DNA of 54,543 nucleotides from an uncultured Leptolyngbyaceae cyanobacterium (GCA_938023035.1 CALIDI010000054.1:1-54543); one strand, 5' to 3'; counted from the stretch's first letter, positions 1 through 8,948 are shown. Made by a program: numbers and translations. The notes: generated by a model from the sequence alone, not told the origin.

Positions 1-184
1 TAACTTCAACCAATCCATCATTGACTCTCAAGGTCGTGTGGTGGGCACCTGGGCTGATGTGTTGAACCGTGCCAACCTGGGGATGGAAGTGATGCACGAG
101 CGTAATGCTCACAACTTCCCCCTCGATTTGGCGGCAGGTGAGGCGGCTCCAGTGGCGCTGTCTGCTCCTCAAATCAATGGCTAA
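1..184 (+). CDS. psbA: Photosystem II D1 protein, C-terminal end (partial)
   Basis: This is the 3' end of a D1 reaction-centre gene; the 5' part lies outside the window. Reading from base 2, the frame gives 60 residues and ends at TAA (182-184). The visible segment [14 protein letters not shown] contains the residues known in D1 to ligate the Mn4CaO5 cluster: the equivalents of His332, Glu333, His337, Asp342 and the Ala344 carboxylate. It is followed by a 16-residue tail ([16 protein letters not shown]), the usual length of the extension removed by the CtpA protease. D1 sits in the thylakoid membrane. The isoform (high-light, standard or microaerobic) cannot be told because residue 130 is not visible. 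A strong hairpin terminator follows 26 bases after the stop. Confidence 0.97.
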   Translation, partial: NFNQSIIDSQGRVVGTWADVLNRANLGMEVMHERNAHNFPLDLAAGEAAPVALSAPQING

Positions 185-209
185 TTCCTAGTCTCGACTA
201 GGTGTTTGC

Positions 210-236
210 AAGGCGCTCCCTCTGGGGGCGCTTTTT
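210..236 (+). terminator. Rho-independent terminator of psbA
   Basis: An 11-base arm (210-220) pairs with 224-234 around a TCT loop, rich in G-C with two G-T pairs. The descending arm runs into a run of five T. It lies 26 bases after the psbA stop codon. Confidence 0.85.
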
Positions 237-260
237 GTATTTGTATTGTGGCTATTGAGC

Positions 261-295
261 ATAGCCACCACTTGATTGAAGGCGAGGTGCAAGGG
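261..295 (+). repeat. Dispersed GGTGCA-type repeat, copy A
   Basis: This diverged copy reads ATAGCCACC, then TTGA, then GAGGTGCAAGGG. Better matching copies lie at 4645-4676 and 11711-11742. All are intergenic; function is unknown. Confidence 0.4.
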
Positions 296-451
296 TTTTC
301 CATCTCTGGCTAGGGGCAACGCCCTTACACTCTCTTAACTCTCAATGGACTAAGGATCGAGGATGTAATAACTTGTAAAGCTCACCCCAAAGACGGAAGG
401 GACACAAAGCAAGCTTTTGGTATCTTGTAAATCTGTTCTAGGGGAGAGCAT

Positions 452-595
452 GTCACCTTTGCAGGCCATCATCCCCTAGCCCCTTCTCCTAGGTTGGGAG
501 AAGAGTGGCCAAGCCATTTCACAGTCCTCCTCCCAAATTGGGAGAAGGATTAAATCAGTCCGAGCATACCAGAAAAGGGGGAGGGCAAAAGTGAC
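452..595 (-). mobile_element. MITE-like repeat element, copy 1
   Basis: A 144-bp non-coding element bounded by near-perfect inverted ends (GTCACCTTTGC at 452-462 and GCAAAAGTGAC at 585-595). Read on the minus strand it matches the elements at 6359-6500 and 40594-40737 along its length, including internal CTCCCAA/TTGGGAG palindromes and the flanking GAGAGCAT. It has no coding capacity. A non-autonomous transposable element or a mobile palindromic repeat is inferred; no transposase for it is in the window. Confidence 0.7.
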
Positions 596-706
596 AGACA
601 CCCTTCTAGGGCGACATCTTAATTCGTTCACATTCCTAAGCAACTGGGTGATAGCTAGGTGATCTTATTCAGAAGGCTTGGGACAAAAATAAGTGACCAC
701 CAATCC

Positions 707-734
707 CCAATGCTGGGTAGGCTTTCTGACTTGC
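707..734 (+). repeat. 28-bp dispersed repeat, copy A
   Basis: CCAATGCTGGGTAGGCTTTC followed by TGACTTGC is repeated with two mismatches at 34498-34525, also in an intergenic region. No inverted ends were seen. Confidence 0.5.
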
Positions 735-909
735 TCGATGGCACTCTTTCTACTTTCTATGGTGTTTCTTATTGTGCAACGGTGGTTGGTGTCGCCTAGG
801 CCCTTCTGCGCCTTGTTTTGCAAATTTGCTAAAGAAGTGTCATGATGGGCGCGTGGAGATCGTGGTGCCTTTTGGTCGTCTCAAACCCCTTCATTCAGTT
901 GCTACAACT

Positions 910-1347
910 ATGTTTAGGAAAAAAACGTCCTCTGTCGAATCGGCTCCCCCGACCTATATTGCTCAAAACAGTGAGATGCAAGGCACTCTGTTTGTAGAAA
1001 GCAATCTATTGGTGGATGGAATTATCCATGGAACGGTAGAAGTTCGAGGAGATATGGAGATTTCAGCCAGTGGACTGGTGGAAGGGCCAGAGGTTCGGGC
1101 TAGAAATCTAACGGTTCATGGAATTCTTAAGGCTAGAGTGACGGTGCAAGGGCGTTTGACTTTAACAAGGACTGCTCGGCTAGAGGGCGATGTTAATGCT
1201 AGTGCCCTGAGTGTGGAGCCAGGTGCATTTTATGTGGGCTATATCGAGACGGGAGAAGCCAAGCCCTTGCCTGAGAGTCGCAGTTATCCAGAACTGATGG
1301 GTAGTGCCGATGCAAAGTTAGGAAGTGGTGATATCCGGGGAATTTAG
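910..1347 (+). CDS. Bactofilin (polymer-forming cytoskeletal protein)
   Basis: The 145-residue product has the bactofilin layout: a short polar N-terminus, then a core of short beta-helix rungs with recurring patterns such as GTLFVESNLLVDGIIHGTVE and GDMEISASGLVEG, and a disordered tail. Bactofilins polymerise without nucleotide and organise cell-wall synthesis, cell shape or polar structures at the inner face of the membrane. The ATG at 910 is chosen because the core follows at once; the open frame upstream encodes nothing like the family. The gene stands alone on its strand. The family assignment is good; the specific role in this organism is not known. Confidence 0.85.
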   Translation: MFRKKTSSVESAPPTYIAQNSEMQGTLFVESNLLVDGIIHGTVEVRGDMEISASGLVEGPEVRARNLTVHGILKARVTVQGRLTLTRTARLEGDVNASALSVEPGAFYVGYIETGEAKPLPESRSYPELMGSADAKLGSGDIRGI

Positions 1348-1663
1348 GCGATCGCCATGTTTGGTGCGTGGGAGATGGCTGCTTGGCTGTCCCTTGGGGG
1401 GGCACCATAGGACATGAAGAGATTTCCGATAAAGACCATGCCAGAGATACCCTAGGATGGCCAAAGCGTGCGTGCCTATCATTATCCATGTTGAAGCGGA
1501 TAGGCATAGGTAAAGTCCCTTGTTCATCCTAGAATTGCTGGGTGGTTTCCTTTACTGGCGATCGCCTTAACAGAGCAATAGGCTATGAGATGCTCCAAGG
1601 TGGGATGTTTAAGTGGGGTTTTGCGGATTTGGCCTCTAGCAAACATCTGATGAATGATGGATA
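1348..1663. other. Intergenic region after the bactofilin gene
   Basis: About 316 bases with two HIP1-type GCGATCGC-like sites and no recognised gene, terminator or repeat. Confidence 0.5.
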
Positions 1664-4594
1664 GTGATGACTCTTCGACAGGTTTTTGGGGCATTGCTTG
1701 TGTTTGTGGTGTGCCCAGTTCTGGGTAGCTTACCTGCGATCGCGTGGATTGTGCAAGGGTTAACGGGACGGCGATTAGCGCAGTTGGGCACAGGCAATAT
1801 CAGCGTTTCTGCTGCTTTTTACCATGGGGGTAAGGGGGCTGGCATTCTAGCGGTGCTGTCTGAGGCCGCGAAGGGAGTTGTGGCCGTCCTCCTAGCTCGT
1901 CACTTTTTCCCAACACAGCCATCTTGGGAACTTATTGCCTTGATTGCCCTGGTCGTGGGACGATACTGGGGCGGTGGTGGCGCGGGAACCACAAATGTGG
2001 TGTGGGGCTACATGACTCACGATCCGGTCGCTGCCGGGTTGGTTGCCTTCATTGGCGGCATTGGGTTTACGATTTTGCGCGAACGCCAGACTGGCAAAAT
2101 CGGCATTTTAGTGCTGTTTCCTTTAATCACCACTTTGCGGCACTCCAGCGATCGCAGTTTGATGGTTGCAGCCATCGCCCTGGCTAGCCTGCTCGCCTGG
2201 ATTTACCAAAAAATTCCCGATGATTTAGATCTTGACCCGGCAACTGCTCAATCCGATTCTCGTCAGATGTTTCAGTTTTTTCGTGGCGACCGCGCCCTTT
2301 TAACCCTAGATGACCCCCTAGTCGCCCCAAAAGTTGGCTCTAAAGCCGCTACCCTGGCTCATCTGCGCGGCAAAGGTTACCCGGTGCCTATGGGCTGGGT
2401 ACTGGTACCAGGAGATGACCCTGAACCGCTCCTCAAGCAATTGCAGCCCTCCCCTCACCAGCCTCTCATCGTGCGGTCTTCGGCAGTAGGGGAAGATACG
2501 GCAACAGCTAGCGCGGCTGGTTTGTATGAAAGCTTTCCAGGAATCACTCATCGGGGGGAGTTGCAGTCAGCGATTCACCGTTGCTTTGCTTCCTATGAAC
2601 GGGCTGCCGCTGCTCAATATCGGCAAGCCCATGGTGGGGGCCGCGGCTTTATGGCTGTGCTGATCCAACCCCAAGTGCGGGGCGTTTACTCTGGGGTGGC
2701 CTTTAGCCGTGACCCGATCGCCCGTTGCGGCGATGCGGTCGTGATTGAGGCGCTGCCGGGCATGGCAGCGCCGGTCGTTTCGGGCCAGGTGACTCCTTAC
2801 CATTACCGGGTTTGGATCGGGGCGTCAGAGTCTCCCCAAGGCGATCACTGGCAATTGCCCCAGGATAGTGACTTCCCTTTAGAAGGCGATCGCGAAGCCT
2901 TACCCCATCGCCTGATCCAGCAGGTGGCCTATCTGGCCCGTTGCCTAGAGCAGCATTATCAGGGCATTCCCCAGGATGTGGAATGGAGTTTTGATGGCGA
3001 CCAGATCTGGCTATTGCAGACGCGCCCGATTACAACCCTGCGGCCAATCTGGACTCGCAAAATTGCCGCAGAGGTGATTCCTGGCTATATTCGCCCGTTA
3101 ACCTGGTCGATCAATCGCCCCCTCACCTGTGGGGTTTGGGGTGACCTATTTACGCTAGTGTTAGGCGATCGCGCCAGGGGTCTAGCCTTTGAAACGACAG
3201 CCACCCTGCATCACTCCGTAGCGTACTTTAATGCGTCGCTTTTGGGGGAATTGTTTCAACGCATGGGACTTCCCCCCGAAAGCCTAGAATTTCTCACCCG
3301 TGGTGCCAAGTTTAGCAAGCCACCGCTGCGATCAACGCTGCAAAATTTACCGGGGCTATTTCGCTTAGCCAGGCGAGAACTCCAGCTATACAAGGACTTT
3401 CAACGGGATGATCGGCGTCACTTCACCCCCTTTCTAGCGGCTCTTGCGGTGTCAGATCCTGACCAACTAACGGCCCCTGAATTACTGGAGCGAATTGAGG
3501 CGATTTTGCAAAAATTGCGGCTGGCGACCTATTACAGCATCTTGGCTCCTCTCGGAGCCTCATTGCGTCGGGCGCTGGCCAAAGTGCCTGATGCGGCTAT
3601 TGATGCCACTGCCACCCCAGAAGTAGCGGTTGTGCGATCGCTGCAAGCCCTGGCCCAGACGGCTCGAAATCATTTCGCCGAAATGGGGGTAACCCCACCA
3701 GTACCGCTGGAGTCGGGCGATTGGCTCTGGGCAGAGCTACAGAAAACAGCCCCAGGCCAGGCGATTGTACAGCAGTTTGAAACCATCCTATCGGCCTACG
3801 ACTACCTCAGCGAAGTCGGAACTGATATATCGGTACCAACCTGGCGGGAAGATCCTACCCCAATCAAAACCCTGTTTGCGCAGCTTTGCTTGCAGGAGCC
3901 ACCCAAGCAAGCAGAGGCAGCGTCTTCTCCACCGCCTGCCTGGGTGCAACAGCGCTTTCACCTCAAGGGGCGGGTTACCGAAATTTACAGTCGGCTATTA
4001 GCAGAGCTGCGTTGGAGTTTTTTGGCGTTGGAGTCGCAATGGCTGGGAAAGTACTTACAACAAAGAGGGGATATTTTCTTTCTAGAGTATGAAGAAATTC
4101 GGCAGTTGGTCGTCGATCCGGAGTCAATTAAACAAGCTTGCGCGGATTGGATTCCCCAGCGACAGGCCCAGTATGAGCGTGATCGCCAAGAACTTCACCC
4201 TCCTTTTCTGGTTTACGGTAACGATCCACCCTTACAAACAAGGAAACTTTCTTCTAGGCCAGCCCAACAGAAACTCCAAGGCATTGCCGCTAGCCCCGGT
4301 TGTGTTGAAGGCCGCATTAAAGTCGTGCGCAGTTTGGCCACGGCCCCTACGGTAGATGGGGAGACCATTCTCGTAGTGCCCTATACTGATTCTGGTTGGG
4401 TGACCCTGCTGGCCCAAGTTGGGGGCTTAATTGCCGAGGTCGGGGGTAGCCTCTCCCACGGAGCAATTGTGGCACGGGAGTACCAGATTCCAGCAGTGAT
4501 GGATGTCGATGGTGCCACGCAGATGTTGCACGATGGTCAGCGAGTGCGCCTGAATGGAACCACTGGAGTGATTGAGCTACTCGACGAGAAATGA
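1664..4594 (+). CDS. Membrane PlsY-like domain fused to a PEP-synthase/rifampin-phosphotransferase-like dikinase
   Basis: This 976-residue protein joins two families. Residues 1 to about 185 are hydrophobic, with several membrane segments, and resemble the glycerol-3-phosphate acyltransferase PlsY: the stretch GTGNISVSAAF...GGKGAGILAVLSEAAKG matches PlsY motif 1. The second PlsY motif (normally FKGGKGVAT) is degenerate, GRYWGGGGAGTTN, so acyl transfer is doubtful. Residues about 205-465 are a PPDK/PEP-synthase ATP-binding domain (IVRSSAVGEDTATASAAG; LLQTRPITTL). A helical middle region follows. The C-terminus (about 880-976) is the swivelling phosphohistidine domain, GGSLSHGAIVAREYQIPAVM, with catalytic His932. 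The order ATP-grasp, helical domain, His domain, with no TIM barrel, is that of rifampin phosphotransferase rather than true PEP synthase. The substrate is unknown; a membrane-anchored phosphotransfer enzyme is inferred. Neighbours give no operon context. Confidence 0.85.
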   Translation: MMTLRQVFGALLVFVVCPVLGSLPAIAWIVQGLTGRRLAQLGTGNISVSAAFYHGGKGAGILAVLSEAAKGVVAVLLARHFFPTQPSWELIALIALVVGRYWGGGGAGTTNVVWGYMTHDPVAAGLVAFIGGIGFTILRERQTGKIGILVLFPLITTLRHSSDRSLMVAAIALASLLAWIYQKIPDDLDLDPATAQSDSRQMFQFFRGDRALLTLDDPLVAPKVGSKAATLAHLRGKGYPVPMGWVLVPGDDPEPLLKQLQPSPHQPLIVRSSAVGEDTATASAAGLYESFPGITHRGELQSAIHRCFASYERAAAAQYRQAHGGGRGFMAVLIQPQVRGVYSGVAFSRDPIARCGDAVVIEALPGMAAPVVSGQVTPYHYRVWIGASESPQGDHWQLPQDSDFPLEGDREALPHRLIQQVAYLARCLEQHYQGIPQDVEWSFDGDQIWLLQTRPITTLRPIWTRKIAAEVIPGYIRPLTWSINRPLTCGVWGDLFTLVLGDRARGLAFETTATLHHSVAYFNASLLGELFQRMGLPPESLEFLTRGAKFSKPPLRSTLQNLPGLFRLARRELQLYKDFQRDDRRHFTPFLAALAVSDPDQLTAPELLERIEAILQKLRLATYYSILAPLGASLRRALAKVPDAAIDATATPEVAVVRSLQALAQTARNHFAEMGVTPPVPLESGDWLWAELQKTAPGQAIVQQFETILSAYDYLSEVGTDISVPTWREDPTPIKTLFAQLCLQEPPKQAEAASSPPPAWVQQRFHLKGRVTEIYSRLLAELRWSFLALESQWLGKYLQQRGDIFFLEYEEIRQLVVDPESIKQACADWIPQRQAQYERDRQELHPPFLVYGNDPPLQTRKLSSRPAQQKLQGIAASPGCVEGRIKVVRSLATAPTVDGETILVVPYTDSGWVTLLAQVGGLIAEVGGSLSHGAIVAREYQIPAVMDVDGATQMLHDGQRVRLNGTTGVIELLDEK

Positions 4595-4617
4595 ATACTA
4601 AATACTATTTAGTATTC
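4593..4617 (+). repeat. Perfect 12-bp inverted repeat at the stop codon
   Basis: Two 12-base arms (4593-4604, 4606-4617) are perfectly complementary around one central C and overlap the last two bases of the upstream stop codon. The arms are A/T rich and no T-tract follows, so this may be a weak terminator, an mRNA 3'-end stabiliser or a protein-binding palindrome. Confidence 0.55.
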
Positions 4618-4644
4618 TGGACGGGTAGTGAGCTTGTAATCGCC

Positions 4645-4676
4645 ATAGCCACCTGGCTGAGGATGGGGTGCAGGGG
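4645..4676 (+). repeat. Dispersed GGTGCA-type repeat, copy B
   Basis: ATAGCCACCTGGCTGAGGAT then GGGGTGCAGGGG, closely matching 11711-11742 and more loosely 261-295. Confidence 0.5.
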
Positions 4677-4873
4677 TAGAACCTCTGACTGGAGACCGTG
4701 CACCCCTAGTTAACCTGCAATAGGATCAGTCACCTGGCGATCGCTCCAGACTAAAAGCCGCATAAAGTGATTGAGAATACCACGTATTTCCTGACTCTAC
4801 CCTCTGAGTCGGCTTTGTCAAAGTGTCTTTGTGGAGAAATTTCAGGGGATCTAAGCCCCATTCCCTAGGAAAA

Positions 4874-5641
4874 CTAGGAAAATAGGTTGAATCGCTGTAA
4901 CTGCGTCTTGACTAAGGCCGGTAGGGTTTTATGGAGCTGTGACCGATCCCTAAACACTAGACGACTCTGGCTTGGTAAGTCGAAGGAGAATTGCCCTGCT
5001 AGACTTGGCCGTTCCATTTGTAGCAGGATAATCTGCTCTGGGCGTTTGGCCTGAAGCGCATAGCCCATCTCTACGCAGACTTTTGGATCAGGAATCAGCT
5101 GAGGCGGTTCCCCCTCTAATTGGGCGATCGCAGTGCCATCGGCAATAAACAATAAACTTTTGCGAATAGACTTATTGAGACTACTCGCTAAGCGAGTCGC
5201 CCCTTCGGTAAGGCGGTGGGATTCCTTTAAAAGCAGGGGCAAGCGAGATTTTTGATTGAGCGCTTCCACTAAGTTTTGCAATTCTTCTCGAATCAAGTCG
5301 CTCGACTCTGAGAAAGCCGTTTGATAACAAAAAAAGAGGGTGGGTTCCAGGTACGCCATCACATCTTGTTTTGAAAAATAAATTTCGTGGCTGCGGAGAT
5401 CAATATTGGAGATCACGTAACTGCCACTACCTTCAATATAAAACTCAACCGTTTCCCCTTCTAAATAGTGCTGAAACCAACTTGATTGCCGCACCTCTTC
5501 ACTATCTTCCAGAAAATCGGCTCGCAATCCAGACTTCAATAAGCTATTTTTACTCAAGCGTAAATCATGGGGACGCTTCTCTAAATCTTTAACAGGTTCA
5601 TACTCTTGTAAATACCAAGCTTTGAGAGCAATAATCGCCAT
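4874..5641 (-). CDS. Conserved-looking protein with possible TIR-like/nucleotide-binding C-terminus
   Basis: I do not recognise the 255-residue protein as a named gene. Residues 1-110 have no obvious motif. The middle (about 110-150) is helical and charged. The last 100 residues contain SLLFIADGTAIAQL and then VCVEMGYALQAKRPEQIILL, which resemble the strand-loop-helix and E-x-GYAL helix found in TIR-like and nucleoside 2-deoxyribosyltransferase-like predicted nucleotide-binding proteins. That similarity is by eye and not proven. There is no signal peptide or membrane segment, so it should be cytoplasmic. The ATG at 5641 is supported by an AGAGG about six bases upstream. It is monocistronic and convergent with the fusion gene before it. 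Confidence 0.75.
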   Translation of the reverse strand: MAIIALKAWYLQEYEPVKDLEKRPHDLRLSKNSLLKSGLRADFLEDSEEVRQSSWFQHYLEGETVEFYIEGSGSYVISNIDLRSHEIYFSKQDVMAYLEPTLFFCYQTAFSESSDLIREELQNLVEALNQKSRLPLLLKESHRLTEGATRLASSLNKSIRKSLLFIADGTAIAQLEGEPPQLIPDPKVCVEMGYALQAKRPEQIILLQMERPSLAGQFSFDLPSQSRLVFRDRSQLHKTLPALVKTQLQRFNLFS

Positions 5642-6358
5642 GCCAACCTCTGTCTCCGCAATTTAAAACGACAACAGCATCCCGAATTCTACTCTCTGAG
5701 TGACCTTTCCTTAGTATCTATCTTATGTAGAGATGAACTCCTTGAACCCAATAAACTGAAATCAAATAAACTGAGATCAATTTATTGAATATCAACTCGT
5801 TTCAGTGCTCCCCTATAAATCAGGTGGAAAGATATCAAATTTCGAGTTGGATGCTGCTGCCTTTTCAGAGTCGAGACAGATGTTAATCAAACAGCTCCTT
5901 ACCTCTTGAGTTAACGTTACTTGGCTGTTTTATCTGCCAGAGAAGCCTAGTGGCTTCAATTAATAGAATAACAAACTGAGAAAGAATCACAAGCGCGTGA
6001 AATCAAAGTTTACTTTTTCTAGAAAACCCAACTAGCCTATGGCCTATAGGATCTCTCCATGGTCGTACTCACCAGAGTTTTCAAACTTTGAGATGACTAC
6101 CGAAATGGTTGAGAGTTTGAAGGAATTGAATCAGAATACTCCAAAAAATCAAGAAGGGTAAATATATTTGAATTGAAGTTAGATTTCCGTCTCTCTAGCC
6201 CGTCATATCTGGACTTAGAAAAAGGTTTATGCATTTATTCAGTTGAGTCTTTTCTTATCGTTGCAAAGCTCAGAGCAATTGTTTTAGCTGCTTCAAGAAG
6301 TTGACTGTGGGCTGCTCTCTGAATACTTCTCCTGAATATCAATTGGAACTGGGTGCAT

Positions 6359-6500
6359 GTCACTTTTGCCCTCACCCTTTTCTGGATATGTCCGGATTGC
6401 TCTAATCCCTCTCCCAACTTGGGCAAGGGACTTTGAGATGGCTCGGCTCCCCTTCTCCCAACTTAGAAAGGGCTGGGGGATGAGGGCCTGCAAAGGTGAC
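6359..6500 (+). mobile_element. MITE-like repeat element, copy 2
   Basis: 142 bp with terminal inverted repeats GTCACTTTTGC (6359-6369) and GCAAAGGTGAC (6490-6500), same interior as copies 1 and 3. The flanks GGGTGCAT and GTGCTCTC continue the similarity beyond the core ends. Confidence 0.7.
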
Positions 6501-6867
6501 GTGCTCTCATTGGAAGCTATCCCTAAATGCAAACTTGATAGCGTCAAACTGGAGGAATTAAGCCTATCGCTAACACCTGTCGGTCTAGTGCACGGGTTTG
6601 GTTTGTCGAGGTGACTGACCAGCCGCCATCAGAACAAACAGCATCAGTCCTAAAAACTCCTCGATTAAAGGGGAGTCTATTACCAAGATTCATCCAATTT
6701 ACAGTTGACCCTTGACAAACGACGGTAATTACAGGCTGCTGATGGAATTTAAGCAGCACTGGGCAAAGCCATGCTACGAAGCAAAGAAGAAACGAAAAAA
6801 GCTGATCCAAGAGGAAATTTTGGCATCTAAATCTCTACTGACATTATCGGGTTAACAAACCGTTAGG

Positions 6868-6945
6868 ACTTTAAGCGAAGAATAGGCTCCTATAATGTAT
6901 GGAGGTTAACCGGGTGCTGATCGGTGCATTTTTGGTCAGCACCCG
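6868..6945 (+). promoter_or_regulatory. Promoter and 5'-leader hairpin of the WD40 kinase gene
   Basis: A consensus -10 box TATAAT lies at 6891-6896 with only a weak -35 upstream. A few bases after the expected start point there is a 10-bp perfect stem, CGGGTGCTGA (6911-6920) with TCAGCACCCG (6936-6945), and a 15-base loop. No T-run follows, so a simple terminator is unlikely. It would sit in the untranslated leader of the gene starting at 7005. Confidence 0.5.
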
Positions 6946-7004
6946 TTCTACCCTTTGAGAGCTTGTTGATCGGGCTGTTTGATGGATGCTCTGCTGCTTA
7001 AATC

Positions 7005-8948
7005 ATGAGCTATTGTCTCAATCCCTATTGTACTAGTCCCCACAATCCTGACTTGGCCCAGTTTTGCATCCACTGCGGCTTTCGGTTATTGTTGGGCGAT
7101 CGCTACCGGGCTTTACAACCCATTGGGCGGGGGGGCTTTGGCAAAACGTTTCTAGCGGTGGATGAGTATAAGCCCTCTCGCCCCAAGTGTGTGATTAAGC
7201 AATTTTTTCCCCAACGACAGGAGCAAGCCGATTTGGCGCGATCGCGGGAGTTATTTCGACGAGAAGCAATTCAACTAGAGCGGTTAGGCAGTCATCCCCA
7301 GATCCCAGAGTTGCTCGCCCATTTTGAGCAGGATCAATACCATTACCTGGTGCAGGAATATATTGAAGGTCAAAATCTACTGCAAGAGGTTTCGCGCCAG
7401 GGGGCCTTTAGCGATCGCCAAGTCTGGGAGTTATTGAACGACTTACTGCCGGTCTTAGAGTATATCCACCAGCATCAGGTGATTCATCGCGATATTAAGC
7501 CGCAAAATATCATCCGACGGCGCGATCGCCAGCAGTATGTTCTGGTTGATTTTGGAGCGGCCAAATCCGTTGGTGCCAATGAGCTAGCTCGTACTGGCAC
7601 CAGTATCGGCAGTCCTGAGTTTGTGCCACCCGAACAAACCCTAGGCAAAGCGACTTATGCCAGCGATCTCTACAGCTTGGGGGTCACGTGTCTTTATCTG
7701 CTGACGGGGGTACGACCTGCCGATCTCTACGACACCGAAGAAGGTGAATGGAACTGGCAACCTCGCGTAGCACACGCCGTGCCTTCGGTTTTGAGGCAAA
7801 TTCTCGACCGACTGCTCCAGGGCGCTATCAGAAAACGGTACAGCTCAGCCGCAGAAGTCCTGCATGATTTGCACCAACCCGATTTGCTGGCACGTCTTGA
7901 CCAAAGTGCCCCTGCCGTTGTTACCCCAGTCGCGCCCATCTCCTCTCTGGATCTGACAGAACATCGACTGGGTAGCTTTGCCACTACTCAATTACCCTAC
8001 ACACAAGCCGCCATATCCCCTGGAGCCGATCTAGCGGTAAATTGGGTCTGCCGACAAACCCTGACTGGGCATCGTAATTGGGTGCGCTCGGTTCTATTTC
8101 ATCCAACGGGTCACCTGCTATTGAGTGGTAGCGGTGATAAAACCTTACGCTGGTGGCGTTTAGATACTGGCAAACTAGTGCGGGAAGTAACAGCCCATGA
8201 CTCTTGGGTACGGGCGATCGCCCTTAGCCCAGATGGCTGTGTACTCGCTAGCGCCAGTAATGATCGCACCATCAAACTGTGGAATTGCGCCACGGGTGAC
8301 TTCTTACAAACGCTGACTGGGCATCACGACTGGATCAGGGCTGTTACCTTTAGTCCGGATGGACAACTGCTTTTTAGTGGCAGTCAGGATAAAACGATTC
8401 GCCTTTGGCATGCGACAACGGGTCAACCCCTCACCACCCTGGAAGGGCATGACCATTGGGTTGTTAGCCTTGCCTGCCTGCTGACCCCAAGCGGCAACAT
8501 TTGCCTGTTTAGTGGTAGTCGCGACACCACAATTGGGATTTGGAGTGGCCAGCAGCGAACCCTGTTGCATCAACTGAAAGGGCATAGGGCCGCAGTCAAT
8601 GCCCTGGCGCTCACCCCAGATGGCAAGACGCTGATCAGTGGCAGTGATGACGGCACGATCCGGCTGTGGGATTGGCAAGCTGGCCGCTGTCTTCAGGTGT
8701 TGAAGGGCGATGGCCACGCAATTTACTCTGTAGCGCTCAGCCCCGATGGCGAATGGCTGCTGAGTTGCGGCCAGGATAAAGCCCTAAAGCTATGGCACCT
8801 CCCGACCCGAACCTTGCAGCAACGCCTGAGTGGTCACCAGGCCTGGGTTTGGAGTGTAGCATTTAGTCTGGACGGGACTATGATCGCCAGTGGAAGCTGG
8901 GATACTACCATTAAACTTTGGCAGAAAGAAGCTCTGCCCAGTCATTAG
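7005..8948 (+). CDS. Serine/threonine protein kinase with zinc ribbon and WD40 repeats
   Basis: The 647-residue protein starts with a small zinc ribbon (Cys4, Cys9, Cys21, Cys24). A Hanks-type kinase domain follows at about 33-290: glycine loop [12 protein letters not shown] lysine Lys65, catalytic HRD at 161-163 and the metal-binding Asp182 of DFG. All catalytic residues are present, so it should phosphorylate Ser/Thr. After a linker, seven WD40 repeats (about 350-640, e.g. [20 protein letters not shown] and later [11 protein letters not shown]) should form one complete beta-propeller for protein docking. There is no membrane segment, so it is cytoplasmic. The architecture is common in large-genome cyanobacteria; the target is unknown. 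Its leader carries a stable hairpin. It is convergent with the radical SAM gene. Confidence 0.95.
   Translation: MSYCLNPYCTSPHNPDLAQFCIHCGFRLLLGDRYRALQPIGRGGFGKTFLAVDEYKPSRPKCVIKQFFPQRQEQADLARSRELFRREAIQLERLGSHPQIPELLAHFEQDQYHYLVQEYIEGQNLLQEVSRQGAFSDRQVWELLNDLLPVLEYIHQHQVIHRDIKPQNIIRRRDRQQYVLVDFGAAKSVGANELARTGTSIGSPEFVPPEQTLGKATYASDLYSLGVTCLYLLTGVRPADLYDTEEGEWNWQPRVAHAVPSVLRQILDRLLQGAIRKRYSSAAEVLHDLHQPDLLARLDQSAPAVVTPVAPISSLDLTEHRLGSFATTQLPYTQAAISPGADLAVNWVCRQTLTGHRNWVRSVLFHPTGHLLLSGSGDKTLRWWRLDTGKLVREVTAHDSWVRAIALSPDGCVLASASNDRTIKLWNCATGDFLQTLTGHHDWIRAVTFSPDGQLLFSGSQDKTIRLWHATTGQPLTTLEGHDHWVVSLACLLTPSGNICLFSGSRDTTIGIWSGQQRTLLHQLKGHRAAVNALALTPDGKTLISGSDDGTIRLWDWQAGRCLQVLKGDGHAIYSVALSPDGEWLLSCGQDKALKLWHLPTRTLQQRLSGHQAWVWSVAFSLDGTMIASGSWDTTIKLWQKEALPSH

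Larger units (their letters stand above)
185..909. other. Intergenic region between psbA and the bactofilin gene
   Basis: No convincing gene is seen. The stretch holds the psbA terminator, a dispersed repeat at 261-295, a MITE-like element at 452-595 and a short repeat at 707-734. An upstream extension of the bactofilin frame to 772 is open but unlike bactofilin and is not taken as coding. Confidence 0.6.
5642..7004. other. 1.36-kb intergenic region with repeat element and promoter
   Basis: No supported gene. Contents: a 15-bp tandem duplication at 5750-5779 (AATAAACTGA then AATCA/GATCA), a MITE-like element at 6359-6500, and a promoter with a leader hairpin at 6868-6945. An 88-codon minus-strand frame at 6544-6810 begins with a hydrophobic stretch but has no other support. 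Confidence 0.55.

Noticed and set aside
772-909. N-terminal extension of bactofilin
   Set aside because: The extra 46 codons are rich in Cys and Trp, unlike any bactofilin start, and the ATG at 910 opens the normal protein.
6544-6810. 88-codon minus-strand frame starting with a hydrophobic stretch
   Set aside because: It looks like a signal peptide at first, but there is no ribosome-binding site, the rest has no domain character, and it lies in repeat-rich intergenic DNA.
8304-8717. 137-codon antisense frame inside the WD40 repeats
   Set aside because: It mirrors the repetitive plus-strand WD40 coding sequence; the plus-strand protein is certain.
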